64,000 bases of DNA from NCBI RefSeq assembly GCF_900585905.1, contig NZ_UTVH01000095.1, positions 248,001 through 312,000 on the forward strand, in the 5' to 3' direction. Position numbers and translations under genes: made by a program. Below the pieces are notes generated by a model that was not told where the DNA came from, made no database searches, and saw only the letters and a program-made list of their open reading frames with translations. This document shows, one piece after another, positions 15,449-22,986 of the stretch. The stretch comes from Pseudomonas viridiflava (lineage in GTDB: Bacteria > Pseudomonadota > Gammaproteobacteria > Pseudomonadales > Pseudomonadaceae). The first letter of the stretch is position 1. The number at the start of each line of letters is the position of its first letter.

Positions 15449-16149
15449 GGCCCGCAAGCCAGCTCATGGCGACCATGAGCAACCTGCCGCCAGAAATCCA
15501 TGGCGGGCCGGTCGTGGTGTCGCTGGAAACGGCTGAGGTGGTCAACGACTTGTTCCGCCGGCTGCGCGGCATCTTCCCAGCGTGGCGCCAGGCGTGGCCA
15601 TCGACCGAAGCACTCGCCGCAGCCAAGGAAGAGTGGATCAAGGAGTTTGCCGACGAAGGCATCCGCACCCTGGAGCAGATCGAGTTCGGTATCCAGAAGT
15701 GCCGCAAGCTGAAGAAGCCCTTCGCGCCAAGCGTTGGTGAGTTCATTGCCATGTGTACGCCCGGGCCGGAGGACTTCGGCATGCCGTATCCCGCCGACGC
15801 ATGGATGGAGGCATTGATGGGCGCCTACAGCCACGAAGGCGTGAAGATTGCGGCCCAGGCCACCGGCCTGTTCGACCTACGCTCAGCCAAGCAGGAAGAC
15901 AAGGGCATGCGCGCTCGCTTTGATCACAACTACCAGATTGTGCTGCGCCGGGCCCAGGCAGGGCAGCCGCTCGACGGCAAGATACTGACGGCCATCGGGC
16001 ATGACAGCCAGAAGACGGCGCTGGAACTAGCTGACGAACTGGCCGAGCAGCAGGCCCAGGCGCGAATCATCAAGCAAGGAATCCCAGCGGACGGCGCATC
16101 TGCGCGTGAGCTGCTGATGGCGAAATTTGGCAGGAGGGCGGTGCGATGA
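15445..16149 (+). CDS. P-like replicative helicase loader
   Basis: A 234-residue protein following the O-like gene with GTGA overlap. The mid-section (FPAWRQAWPSTEALAAAKEEW ... LKKPFAPSVGEFI) is characteristic of phage replication protein P, which delivers DnaB helicase to the O-bound origin. ATG codons at 15466 and 15475 are alternative starts. No ATPase motif is visible, consistent with P rather than DnaC-type loaders. Confidence 0.75.
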   Translation: MRPASQLMATMSNLPPEIHGGPVVVSLETAEVVNDLFRRLRGIFPAWRQAWPSTEALAAAKEEWIKEFADEGIRTLEQIEFGIQKCRKLKKPFAPSVGEFIAMCTPGPEDFGMPYPADAWMEALMGAYSHEGVKIAAQATGLFDLRSAKQEDKGMRARFDHNYQIVLRRAQAGQPLDGKILTAIGHDSQKTALELADELAEQQAQARIIKQGIPADGASARELLMAKFGRRAVR

Positions 16150-16415
16150 ACAACGACAACATGCGTGAAAAGCTTCTGGCCGCATTTGAAGCACATCAAA
16201 AACGGATGGCTCAAGGAATGATTGGCGCGGGCGACGGGGATCGTGTTCGCGGTTATCTGGAGAGGCACGTAAACCTTTCCGACTTCGAGGCTGGCTGGCA
16301 GGCATCCCGCGAGGCGCTGGTTATTCAAGTTCCCGATCTCCGGTTGTGCTGCGAAGACTTCGGCGTGGAATTTATCAAGAACATCGAAGCCGCTGGCGTG
16401 AAGGTGAAGCCATGA
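16146..16415 (+). CDS. Hypothetical nin-region protein
   Basis: An 89-residue protein coupled to its neighbours by ATGA overlaps on both sides. The segment YLERHVNLSDFEAGWQASREAL recalls small phage hypothetical proteins containing a 'FEAGW.A..EAL' helix; here quoted around its key aromatic residues. Function unknown. Confidence 0.55.
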   Translation: MNNDNMREKLLAAFEAHQKRMAQGMIGAGDGDRVRGYLERHVNLSDFEAGWQASREALVIQVPDLRLCCEDFGVEFIKNIEAAGVKVKP

Positions 16416-16945
16416 CGCTCCCAATACATCAATCAGACGTCGAGCTTCTGCTGCGGGTTGTGACGGGCACCAGCATGGTTGCATTGGCCGAAGAAGCCGC
16501 CTGCACTCCACCCAACATCGCGCGGAAGGTTAAGCGCATCAAGGAGCGCTTGAGCTGGACGCCATGCATGACCGTAGAGCAGATCCGCCAACGCGCTGGA
16601 GCAGTCCGGCTCGCCGGTCGATCGACTGGGCCTGAGGTGCTGAAGCTTATCGTCGAGCGCGACCAGCTCAAGGCCGAGAACGCAGGCCTGCGTACCGGCT
16701 ACGAAGCTTACGAGCGGATGAATGCTGAGCTGAAGGCCGAGGTGGAGAAACTGCGTGGCGTCATGGCTTGCGTAGTGAATGAGATTCCACGCCACACGAA
16801 TCGCAATGGTAATGCTCCCGGACACTGCCATAGCGTCCCTGGAATCTGGGATCGAGATAACGGCGCGAAGGCTGGTACCGAATGCGGTTGGTGCAAAGTC
16901 TGGAATGCCGCCTTGGCTATGAGTAGGGAGCCTGCACGTGACTGA
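16412..16945 (+). CDS. Hypothetical nin-region protein with HTH and coiled coil
   Basis: A 177-residue protein starting with an ATGA overlap at 16412. Residues 10-45 look like a helix-turn-helix (TSMVALAEEAACTPPNIAR), residues 75-115 a coiled coil, and the C-terminal part has several Cys/His residues (GHCHS, CGWC) that might bind a metal. Possibly a regulator; no named family recognised. Confidence 0.55.
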   Translation: MTLPIHQSDVELLLRVVTGTSMVALAEEAACTPPNIARKVKRIKERLSWTPCMTVEQIRQRAGAVRLAGRSTGPEVLKLIVERDQLKAENAGLRTGYEAYERMNAELKAEVEKLRGVMACVVNEIPRHTNRNGNAPGHCHSVPGIWDRDNGAKAGTECGWCKVWNAALAMSREPARD

Positions 16946-17408
16946 CAAAATCTCCGTCAACTGCCAAGCCAAACTCACCGAGGCCATCACCAGCCTGACC
17001 GCCATGTACCGCGACAAGAAGTTCGTCGTGGTGTCGCTGCGCCCCGGTAAGGACCGCACCCTCGACCAGAACGCGCTGTGGTTCGCGTTCTACAAGCGAA
17101 TTTCCGAGATGACTCAGATCGGTGACGCCAGCGAGGCGCGCAAGTACTGCAAATTGCACCATGGGGTTCAGATCCTGATAAACGAGGACGAGGACTACCA
17201 CGCCGCCTGGCACCGGACCACCAAGCACCTGAGCTACGAGGAAAAGCTCGACCTGATGGGCGACTGCAAGCTTCTCGGGCCGGACGGGTTCCCGGTCACC
17301 AGCCTGTTCAATCGCGCCCAGGGCGTCGCGTACACGGACCGCATCTTGGCCGAGTTCACGGCGCAGGGCGTCTTCTTCGGGGATTTGATCGGGGAGAAGG
17401 CGGCATGA
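16938..17408 (+). CDS. ninB: NinB-like recombination protein
   Basis: A 156-residue protein with the NinB signature RTLDQNALWFAFYKRI near residues 40-55, plus the later Tyr/Asp-rich core. Lambda NinB (Orf) binds ssDNA and can replace RecFOR in RecA loading. GTG start with GGGAG upstream, overlapping the previous gene by eight bases. It belongs to the nin-like block with NinG. Confidence 0.85.
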   Translation: MTDKISVNCQAKLTEAITSLTAMYRDKKFVVVSLRPGKDRTLDQNALWFAFYKRISEMTQIGDASEARKYCKLHHGVQILINEDEDYHAAWHRTTKHLSYEEKLDLMGDCKLLGPDGFPVTSLFNRAQGVAYTDRILAEFTAQGVFFGDLIGEKAA

Positions 17409-17677
17409 GCCATCAATTCAAGCCGGGCGACATGGCGCTGGTTATTGGCGGGCAAGCCTTCCTCGGGAATCAGGTTGAGGTGAAGGGGTGGGTCAATCCT
17501 GGCGACGAAGTAACCGGGCCTATGGGCGGGCTATGGAGACTGGATCCGAGCGCGCCTGCCGGTGGTTGGCTGGTGAGATGCCAAGGCAAGTTCTCCGTGA
17601 AGTTGCCCAGGTATCTCATGCCCCTGAGCGGCGACTTCGCACCTGAGCAGCAGAAAACAAGAGAGGTGGCAGCATGA
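17405..17677 (+). CDS. Small hypothetical nin-region protein
   Basis: A 90-residue, Gly/Pro-rich, probably all-beta protein with KPGDMALVIG at the start, a layout resembling small SH3-like barrels seen in phage hypothetical proteins. Coupled by ATGA overlap to both neighbours. Function unknown. Confidence 0.6.
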   Translation: MSHQFKPGDMALVIGGQAFLGNQVEVKGWVNPGDEVTGPMGGLWRLDPSAPAGGWLVRCQGKFSVKLPRYLMPLSGDFAPEQQKTREVAA

Positions 17678-17841
17678 CCATCAACGAAGCGTTCCACATA
17701 GCAGTGCTGCTGCTCATCGTGGTGGGCGTAATCATCGGGCATTTCGTGGAGACCCGCCGAAATCGCTCAGTTGAGGATATCGAGCGGATTCGCAGCGAGC
17801 GCGAGGCTGAAGTCGAGCGGACTGCGAGGAAGTCGCTATGA
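17674..17841 (+). CDS. 55-residue single-span membrane protein
   Basis: A short gene bounded by ATGA overlaps with its neighbours, which strongly supports translation. One membrane helix spans about residues 8-24, followed by a highly charged helical tail (RRNRSVEDIERIRSE). It occupies the gap between the small beta protein and NinG. Function unknown. Confidence 0.65.
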   Translation: MTINEAFHIAVLLLIVVGVIIGHFVETRRNRSVEDIERIRSEREAEVERTARKSL

Positions 17842-18419
17842 GACTGACCACCAGGCAGCCCAAGCCGAAGAAATGCCGTGTTCCTGAGTGCGGGGCCTCT
17901 TTCGTCCCTTCGCGATTGGGCCAGGCCGTATGCAGCCAGGCCTGCGCAATCATCGATGCGCCAAGGCATGCACCGAGGGCCCGCAAAGCCCTGGCCGACG
18001 TCCAACGCAGCGAGATAAAGGTGCGCAAGGAGAAGCTGAAGAGCAGGGCGGATCACCTCAAGGATACGCAGACAGCGTTCAACGCTTGGGTGCGTGAGCG
18101 GGACGCGGCATTGCCCTGCATCAGCTGTGGTCGCCACCACCAGGGCAAGTACGACGCCGGGCATTACCGGACCGTCGGGAGCAATCCCGCGCTGCGCTTC
18201 GAGCCGATGAACTGCCACCGCCAGTGCTCGCCGTGCAACACCCAGCTATCCGGGAACATCGTCAATTACCGGATCGAGCTGGTGAAGCGCATCGGCATCG
18301 TCAACGTGGAATGGATCGAAGGGCCTCATGAGGCCCAGAAGTACACCGTCGAAGAATTGAAAGCCCTGACAGCGAAGTACCGGGCACTGACCAGAGAATT
18401 GAAGAGGACAGCAGCATGA
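17838..18419 (+). CDS. ninG: NinG-like recombination protein
   Basis: A 193-residue NinG (Rap) homologue: an N-terminal zinc-type cluster (CRVPEC ... CSQAC), a charged helix, and the HNH-like C-terminal half with PCISCGRHH, DAGHYRT and CHRQCSPCN. Lambda Rap resolves recombination intermediates. It lies in the nin block upstream of the Q-position gene and overlaps both neighbours by four bases. Confidence 0.88.
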   Translation: MRLTTRQPKPKKCRVPECGASFVPSRLGQAVCSQACAIIDAPRHAPRARKALADVQRSEIKVRKEKLKSRADHLKDTQTAFNAWVRERDAALPCISCGRHHQGKYDAGHYRTVGSNPALRFEPMNCHRQCSPCNTQLSGNIVNYRIELVKRIGIVNVEWIEGPHEAQKYTVEELKALTAKYRALTRELKRTAA

Positions 18420-18997
18420 GAATCGATTCCGCACGTCAGGCCTGGCATGACTGCACCTACAACCCGGCGCCTGGCCAATCGTCGGACGTTGTCCAGCTGG
18501 GTGTCGTTGTCCAGGCCACCGAGCGCGGGCCGACTGCAAACCACGCCATGCACAGCGCGCTGGCCGGACACATCCAGTCGGCAATCGCCAGGCTTCACCC
18601 GCAGGTGCGCTTGTTCGGTGAGTACATGTATGCGGCCAGCCTTGACGACGACATCCGCGAGGCTGCCGAGGGCCTGGTGTTCGACATGGTGGTGTCCAAG
18701 TCCAAGCGGATGACCGCCGCCAAGCGCGAGAAGTTGGAGTATGTGGTGAAGGGCGTGATGCGCCGGTACCGCTACATGCACCAGGGCGGGCAGTCCGCCA
18801 ACGACGATCCGCTGGCCAGCGCTGAGAAGTTCCGAGGCTGGCTGTGGGCCGAGTATGGATGCAGGCTCGAATCATGCGCTTGGGCAAGGGACTGGGAGCC
18901 CGTAACTCAGCTGGCATTCGACTGCTGCCAGGACTTGGACCGCATGGCTCTCAGCCCGATTGGAGCGGTTATCTACCAGATGAAAGAAGCCGCTTGA
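18416..18997 (+). CDS. Q-position gene, candidate late regulator
   Basis: A 193-residue protein in the place of the late antiterminator Q: last gene of the early rightward operon, just before an intrinsic terminator and the lysis region. It is helical and basic in the middle (VSKSKRMTAAKREKLEY) with several C-terminal Cys. I do not recognise a Q family motif, so the late-regulator call rests on position. Confidence 0.5.
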   Translation: MRIDSARQAWHDCTYNPAPGQSSDVVQLGVVVQATERGPTANHAMHSALAGHIQSAIARLHPQVRLFGEYMYAASLDDDIREAAEGLVFDMVVSKSKRMTAAKREKLEYVVKGVMRRYRYMHQGGQSANDDPLASAEKFRGWLWAEYGCRLESCAWARDWEPVTQLAFDCCQDLDRMALSPIGAVIYQMKEAA

Positions 18998-19062
18998 CTT
19001 CCCGCACGGCTGGCGGCATCATTTCGCCACGTTGAGTAATTTGCCTACGGCAACTTGCTCCG

Positions 19063-19091
19063 AAAAACCCGCCACATGAGCGGGTTTTTTT
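19063..19091 (+). terminator. Intrinsic terminator after the early rightward operon
   Basis: AACCCGC/GCGGGTT stem with a 7-base loop followed by a run of T, 66 bases after the Q-position gene. Confidence 0.85.
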
Positions 19092-19188
19092 GTGCCTATT
19101 CAGATGCAAATTGCACCCGGCGTTGTGCGGGAAGCGCCAGCGCTGCGTGTTACCTTAGTCAGATCAATGATCGAGCACGGACTCAGGA

Positions 19189-19602
19189 ATGCCAGCGCTA
19201 GTTAGAAACCTCGTATTTATCTTATTTCCCTTGTCCCTCGCTGCTTTGGGCTATTCCGTCGAAGGATTCCGCGATAATCCTGCGGAGGCTTCAGGTGCTT
19301 ATGGGCTTCCGCCTCTCGTAATGTATTTCGTAATGCTAATGGCTGGTGGTGCTGTCTCACTCGGTTTGGCTGCCCTCGGAAAGCTACTGGAGCGTCAGTC
19401 GGCACTTGATAGTGGCAAAAAGGTGGCGCTACGGCTGCTGTGCTATTCGCCGTTGTTGCTATCAGCATCCCTGACTGCCTTGGTAAGTGCGAAATACGCG
19501 CTCAATTCTGCGGCAGGTTTCGCTGCACTAATTCTTTCGCTGATCTCAGCAGCTAGCGTTTTGTATTGGCTATCACGTGAAGTCGCCCCGAATCAGACGT
19601 AG
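19189..19602 (+). CDS. Four-span membrane protein of unknown function
   Basis: A 137-residue hydrophobic protein with about four membrane helices (around residues 5-24, 41-62, 80-101 and 105-127). It lies between the early terminator and the tRNA-like RNA, so it could be transcribed on its own in the lysogen or as the first late gene. It differs from the holin further on. Possible lysogenic-conversion or exclusion gene; start not supported by a strong binding site. Confidence 0.5.
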   Translation: MPALVRNLVFILFPLSLAALGYSVEGFRDNPAEASGAYGLPPLVMYFVMLMAGGAVSLGLAALGKLLERQSALDSGKKVALRLLCYSPLLLSASLTALVSAKYALNSAAGFAALILSLISAASVLYWLSREVAPNQT

Positions 19603-19657
19603 CAGATTCTTGATTTCTTCTAACAAGCTCGGCCTAACTGCTGGGCGTTTTGCTTCA

Positions 19658-19790
19658 TGGGGGCAGTGGCTGAGAGGCCTAAGGTTGAAGTGTCCGGATA
19701 AAGCCCGGGCCGGTAGCTAAGTGCTTGAGGTGGCCGCTACAGGCCAATACCGACGGCGCCGCACGTTCGAATCGTGTCTATCCCCACCCA
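19658..19790 (+). ncRNA. Oversized tRNA-like RNA before the lysis genes
   Basis: The 5' strand TGGGGGCAG (19658-19666) pairs with CTATCCCCA (19778-19786) with one mismatch and one G-U. A perfect T arm precedes the 3' strand: stem GCACG/CGTGT around TTCGAAT (19761-19777). A D-arm-like GTGGCTGAGAGGCC follows the 5' strand, as in class II tRNAs. A 5-bp stem TCCGG/CCGGG closes the 7-base loop ATAAAGC with U at the U33 place and AAA at the anticodon place. About 60 extra bases with further hairpins (GTAGC/GCTAC) replace the variable arm. The 3' end reads ACCCA, not CCA. At about 128 bases it is too long for a normal tRNA; a leader RNA mimic is more likely. Confidence 0.55.
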
Positions 19791-19795
19791 ATTCC

Positions 19796-19823
19796 AAGCC
19801 CTGCTTTCGAGCGGGGTTTTTTT
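19796..19823 (+). terminator. Strong intrinsic terminator after the tRNA-like RNA
   Basis: CCCTGCT/AGCGGGG stem with a TTCG tetraloop and seven T. It begins about ten bases after the tRNA-like structure, so a short RNA ends here unless an antiterminator acts, as in the lambda late leader. Confidence 0.85.
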
Positions 19824-19863
19824 CGTCCCGAAGAAAGTAAATCAACCCACAGAGGAATGCCGT

Positions 19864-20163
19864 ATGCGGAAACTCACCATGTATCTGGGCTTTGCGCTTG
19901 CCGCATGCCTATCACTCTTCTCCGTGTCAGCCCTGGCTGCCCCGGTGTCGTATGCGTTCCGCTCAGCAGTGATGCTGGCCGAACTGCCAAGTGTGGGCGT
20001 GAAGCGCCTGGAGCTGACTCTCGCCATGTGGCGAACGGGTAGCTCTACCACTGACGGCGCACTGAAAAGCAATCTGCGCGCAACCAGCAATCACTTCGTG
20101 ATGACCTCGACCAAGCCTGAGCCGGAAGGTGTGGGCGTCGGTGCTGGTCTCTCGTATTGCTGA
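19864..20163 (+). CDS. Secreted or periplasmic hypothetical protein
   Basis: A 99-residue protein beginning with a probable signal peptide: MRK, a hydrophobic stretch, then ALAAP with likely cleavage after ALA near residue 25. The mature part is about 74 residues with no cysteine pairs of note and no known motif. GAGGAA lies ten bases before the ATG. It sits between two terminators, ahead of the holin, so it may be a lysis accessory or a lysogen-expressed envelope protein. Confidence 0.5.
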   Translation: MRKLTMYLGFALAACLSLFSVSALAAPVSYAFRSAVMLAELPSVGVKRLELTLAMWRTGSSTTDGALKSNLRATSNHFVMTSTKPEPEGVGVGAGLSYC

Positions 20164-20181
20164 ACAGGCCTGGTAGCGATG

Positions 20182-20212
20182 AAAAAGCCCGGACATATGC
20201 GCCGGGCTTTTT
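20182..20212 (+). terminator. Intrinsic terminator
   Basis: AAAAAGCCCGG/CCGGGCTTTTT with a 9-base loop; symmetric A and T tracts make it potentially bidirectional. About 160 bases of non-coding sequence follow before the holin gene. Confidence 0.85.
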
Positions 20213-20372
20213 GTACCACCGAGGAAAGCCGCTAGGCAGTTGGATGTTTTCCCGGTTGTACCTAATTAGGGCCTCATCGTTGAGGTCGAACTGTTTCGGC
20301 GCCACCACACCCATCGCCTCAAGCTGGGAGTGCTGCTGGTGCCGGATATATCAATCTCCCCAAGGGGGAGCA

Positions 20373-20702
20373 ATGCGGATGCCTACCATGCCTGACAAGC
20401 CAGATACGTGGGCCAAGATCTGGCTGGCATTGAGCAATCCGCTATGGGCGGGCGTCATTATGGCCATCACTGTGTCTTTGCTTCGCGTCTTGATGGACGG
20501 GAAAGAAACCAGCAAGCGCCGGATCTTGTTCGAATCGCTGATGTGCGGATGCCTCAGCCTGGTCGCGTCCAGCGTCATTGAGTGGATGGCCTGGCAGCCC
20601 AGCCTGTCGATCGCTGCTGGAGGGACTATTGGGTTCCTCGGCGTAACCGCCATCCGCGAACTGGTGACCCGCTTCCTGGGCCGCAAGGTGGACAGCGTAT
20701 GA
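20373..20702 (+). CDS. Phage holin
   Basis: A 109-residue protein with about three membrane helices (residues 24-41, 55-70 and 78-95) and a charged C-terminus, directly upstream of Rz. It resembles class I holins of lambda-type phages found in Pseudomonas prophages. GGGGGAG precedes the ATG. The holin permeabilises the inner membrane and times lysis. No endolysin gene follows directly; the likely endolysin is at 45875-46312. Confidence 0.8.
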   Translation: MRMPTMPDKPDTWAKIWLALSNPLWAGVIMAITVSLLRVLMDGKETSKRRILFESLMCGCLSLVASSVIEWMAWQPSLSIAAGGTIGFLGVTAIRELVTRFLGRKVDSV

Positions 20703-21088
20703 AGGACGTAGCAGCAGCAATCATCATCACGCTGGTAGGCCTCCTGCTCATCGGGTTCCAGCAGTACCGGTACGTCGACCTGCAGGGTGATCTGAAGATC
20801 GAGACCCAGAGCAAAGACGACGCGGTCAAGGCCAACTCCGAAAGCCAGGCCACCATCACTACGCTGCGAGCCGAAGCCAAGCGCAACGATGATTACCTGA
20901 AGGACCTAAGGGGTCGACTCAAGACCAGCGAAGACAAGGCCCGCCGGGCAAGGAAAAACTTTGAAGATCTCAAGACAAAGAGCCCAGCTGTTCGCAATTG
21001 GGCTAATCAGCCTTTGCCTGACGGCCTGCGCGGGAAGCCCGCAGCCAGTGGTAGTAAAGACAACGGCAGTAAGACTCGAACCCCCTGA
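20699..21088 (+). CDS. Rz-like inner-membrane spanin subunit
   Basis: A 129-residue i-spanin: an N-terminal membrane helix (residues 5-20), a long coiled coil (about 30-90) and a Pro/Gly-rich end. It overlaps the holin gene by four bases. Together with the lipoprotein encoded in another frame at 20961-21236, it bridges the periplasm and disrupts the outer membrane at the last step of lysis. Confidence 0.85.
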   Translation: MKDVAAAIIITLVGLLLIGFQQYRYVDLQGDLKIETQSKDDAVKANSESQATITTLRAEAKRNDDYLKDLRGRLKTSEDKARRARKNFEDLKTKSPAVRNWANQPLPDGLRGKPAASGSKDNGSKTRTP

Positions 21089-21236
21089 GCTGATCCCGTG
21101 TGAGCGCATCAGCCAGACCGATGACGACCTGGTACTGAATGGCGACCTCTGGGCATTGAAGGACCGGGCAGTGAACCTGCTCGATACCTGCGCCGACCAG
21201 GTAGACGCCCAGATCCTGCGCAGCAAGAGCAAGTAG
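20961..21236 (+). CDS. Rz1-like outer-membrane spanin lipoprotein
   Basis: A 91-residue lipoprotein in the +1 frame relative to Rz and starting inside it, the classical overlapping Rz/Rz1 layout. The signal peptide ends in a lipobox SLCLTAC with the lipidated Cys near residue 22. The mature part is longer than lambda Rz1 and extends beyond Rz by about 150 bases. Confidence 0.85.
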   Translation: MKISRQRAQLFAIGLISLCLTACAGSPQPVVVKTTAVRLEPPELIPCERISQTDDDLVLNGDLWALKDRAVNLLDTCADQVDAQILRSKSK

Positions 21237-21248
21237 GCCGGAGGAAAA

Positions 21249-21569
21249 ATGAAGTCTATGCAGCTTTTGGAATTGCAGAGTGGTTGGGGTGGTGGCCGCT
21301 TGGTCGCGAAAGACACCCAAGTGTGCGTTACGAAAGTCGATCAAATACACCCCGTGGTCTGCATTATGCGCGATGGCTTGCGCGTCGGTGGAGCGGTGGT
21401 GAAGGGTGAGCGTCTGGAGCGCGGCTCCGATTACGATCATGGCCACACTCAGAATTGGGAAGCTTTCGACCTGAACGTGACAATGGCGCCTTACGGGGTC
21501 GGAGTTTCCGTTCGTGAGCTTATGCGCCAAGGTTTCGCCGTCGAAGTGCAGTTCGTCGAACCTAAGTAG
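21249..21569 (+). CDS. Hypothetical protein downstream of spanins
   Basis: A 106-residue protein, beta-rich with two Cys in the first half (VCVTKVDQIHPVVCIM). AGGCCGGAGG lies upstream of the ATG. It starts a run of small tightly packed genes between lysis and terminase genes. Family not recognised. Confidence 0.55.
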   Translation: MKSMQLLELQSGWGGGRLVAKDTQVCVTKVDQIHPVVCIMRDGLRVGGAVVKGERLERGSDYDHGHTQNWEAFDLNVTMAPYGVGVSVRELMRQGFAVEVQFVEPK

Positions 21570-21616
21570 GCCGCGCCACAAAATCAGATAGCGCCGAAAC
21601 GTGGAGCGGAGTGCTT

Positions 21617-21841
21617 ATGCCTCATCCGACATCCCATACCGCTCAAGACGGTCGCGGTCCCAGAGTTGTTCGCATCAATGGAAACGAGATCACTCACGTG
21701 ATCTGGTGCGACACAGAGGCTGGCTTGGTTGTGTTCGCGCCGCAGCCTGTGCGCATCAAGCGGCCCGGGCGTGATGAGCTCTACACCAGGCGCCTGAGTG
21801 GCAAGGTTACGGTAGAGCCGCTAAACGTTGGTCGCTTATGA
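21617..21841 (+). CDS. Small hypothetical protein
   Basis: A 74-residue basic protein; GGAG five bases upstream supports the ATG at 21617. Rich in Arg with an SH3-like beta pattern (HVIWCDTEAGLVVFAPQPVRIK). Overlaps the next small gene by four bases (ATGA). Function unknown. Confidence 0.55.
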   Translation: MPHPTSHTAQDGRGPRVVRINGNEITHVIWCDTEAGLVVFAPQPVRIKRPGRDELYTRRLSGKVTVEPLNVGRL

Positions 21842-21972
21842 CCAAGCGCAACTGGTACGTGACCACCCCAGGCCACGGAACCTTCCCTATGATCCTGCTC
21901 AGCCAGGCGATGGATCACGAATCGGCACTGGCCTTCGCCCGGTCGATCTGGCCGCAGTGCACGGTGGAGTAG
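21838..21972 (+). CDS. 44-residue hypothetical protein
   Basis: A short gene defined by an ATGA overlap with the preceding stop and ending at TAG 21972, four bases before the next gene. Product has a WYVTTPGHG start and a helix DHESALAFARSIWP, a pattern seen in small phage proteins. Function unknown. Confidence 0.55.
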   Translation: MTKRNWYVTTPGHGTFPMILLSQAMDHESALAFARSIWPQCTVE

Positions 21973-21975
21973 AGC

Positions 21976-22167
21976 ATGACAAACGTAACGAACATCCGTC
22001 ACGCCTTACCTGTGAGTGCGGAAATCAGCAGGGCGCTCATCGATTTGGACACCGCCATCGCAAAAGCTATTGATGCTGCAAAGTCCGCGGGGTTGCCGCA
22101 AGGCTTCGTGGTTTCAACCTTGCACGGACACGCTCACGGCCAGACCCACTCGATGGTGTACCAATGA
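21976..22167 (+). CDS. Small hypothetical protein
   Basis: A 63-residue protein with a central amphipathic helix (ALIDLDTAIAKAIDAAKSAG) and a His-rich C-terminus (HGHAHGQTH). It overlaps the next gene by four bases. Function unknown; metal binding by the His cluster is possible. Confidence 0.55.
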   Translation: MTNVTNIRHALPVSAEISRALIDLDTAIAKAIDAAKSAGLPQGFVVSTLHGHAHGQTHSMVYQ

Positions 22168-22415
22168 GTATCAAAGTACTCAAGTTCGAGCGAGAAGGCT
22201 GGCGGGATGCTGCCAAGACGCTGCGCAAGATCGCCGACGACCTCGATGCAGGTGAGCACCCGGAGTGCACGGTAGGTGCGCTGACGCTCATTGGACCGAA
22301 GGGTGAGGTGACCGTGTTCGGTTTTGGCCCCAAGTGCGACGACCTGCAATGCCTGGGAGCGATGCGCCTGGGTGAGCAGAAGGTGATTGACGTGCTGCTG
22401 GATACTGCTGACTAA
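22164..22415 (+). CDS. Small hypothetical protein
   Basis: An 83-residue protein: a helical N-terminal half (WRDAAKTLRKIADDLDAGEH) and a beta-rich C-terminal half. Coupled to the preceding gene. Found in the accessory block between spanins and terminase; no function recognised. Confidence 0.55.
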   Translation: MSIKVLKFEREGWRDAAKTLRKIADDLDAGEHPECTVGALTLIGPKGEVTVFGFGPKCDDLQCLGAMRLGEQKVIDVLLDTAD

Positions 22416-22428
22416 TACATTGAGCGCA

Positions 22429-22635
22429 TCAGGCGAGCACGAACTGTCTAAGCATCGCCATCATAGCGACCACCAAGACGGCCAGACCCAGAGCAGATGT
22501 CCACTCCGACTCTGGTGTGTAGGAAAACCAGGAGCCTTTCGACGGATACCTGCCGAGCGTAACGAGCCTCATCAGTGGCCAGCCGATCGGGAAGCAGACT
22601 GCACGGAAAATCACCTCAACCAGTATATCTATCAC
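22429..22635 (-). CDS. Small membrane protein on the opposite strand
   Basis: A 68-residue protein with two hydrophobic segments (about residues 3-25 and 46-66). It is oriented against the late genes, so it needs its own promoter and could be expressed in the lysogen. Resembles small uncharacterised Pseudomonas membrane proteins; no name recognised. Confidence 0.45.
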   Translation of the reverse strand: MIDILVEVIFRAVCFPIGWPLMRLVTLGRYPSKGSWFSYTPESEWTSALGLAVLVVAMMAMLRQFVLA

Positions 22636-22692
22636 GCGAGCAGGTCCGGTTGTTGAGTTGGCGTGCCGCAGGGTTAGTGCGGCACGGACGGA

Positions 22693-22899
22693 TCATTTGG
22701 CTTTCAGCGCCTCCTGAATTTGATCAGCATACGACGATAGATTCCCGAGCTCCCACTGCAGTTGGTTAGCGCCGCTCGCATTCAAAACTCTTGATTGAAT
22801 TAGCGTTAATGCGGCTGCCACGGCCAGGTCACGTTGTATTTCAGGGGAGCCGACGCTCATCCCAGTGTCTTTGCGCAGACTTTTAAAGTTATCGGACAT
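22693..22899 (-). CDS. Small hypothetical protein on the opposite strand
   Basis: A 68-residue helical protein with AAGGAAAG six bases before its ATG at 22899. It forms a minus-strand pair with the membrane protein gene next to it, inserted between the early and terminase genes like a moron. Function unknown. Confidence 0.55.
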   Translation of the reverse strand: MSDNFKSLRKDTGMSVGSPEIQRDLAVAAALTLIQSRVLNASGANQLQWELGNLSSYADQIQEALKAK

Positions 22900-22986
22900 G
22901 TTGCTTTCCTTGCTGTTGACTGGAAACTCACCAATACCGGCAACCAGCCACTATTTCAATCATCCTTTCGTATCCTGAGACAAATC

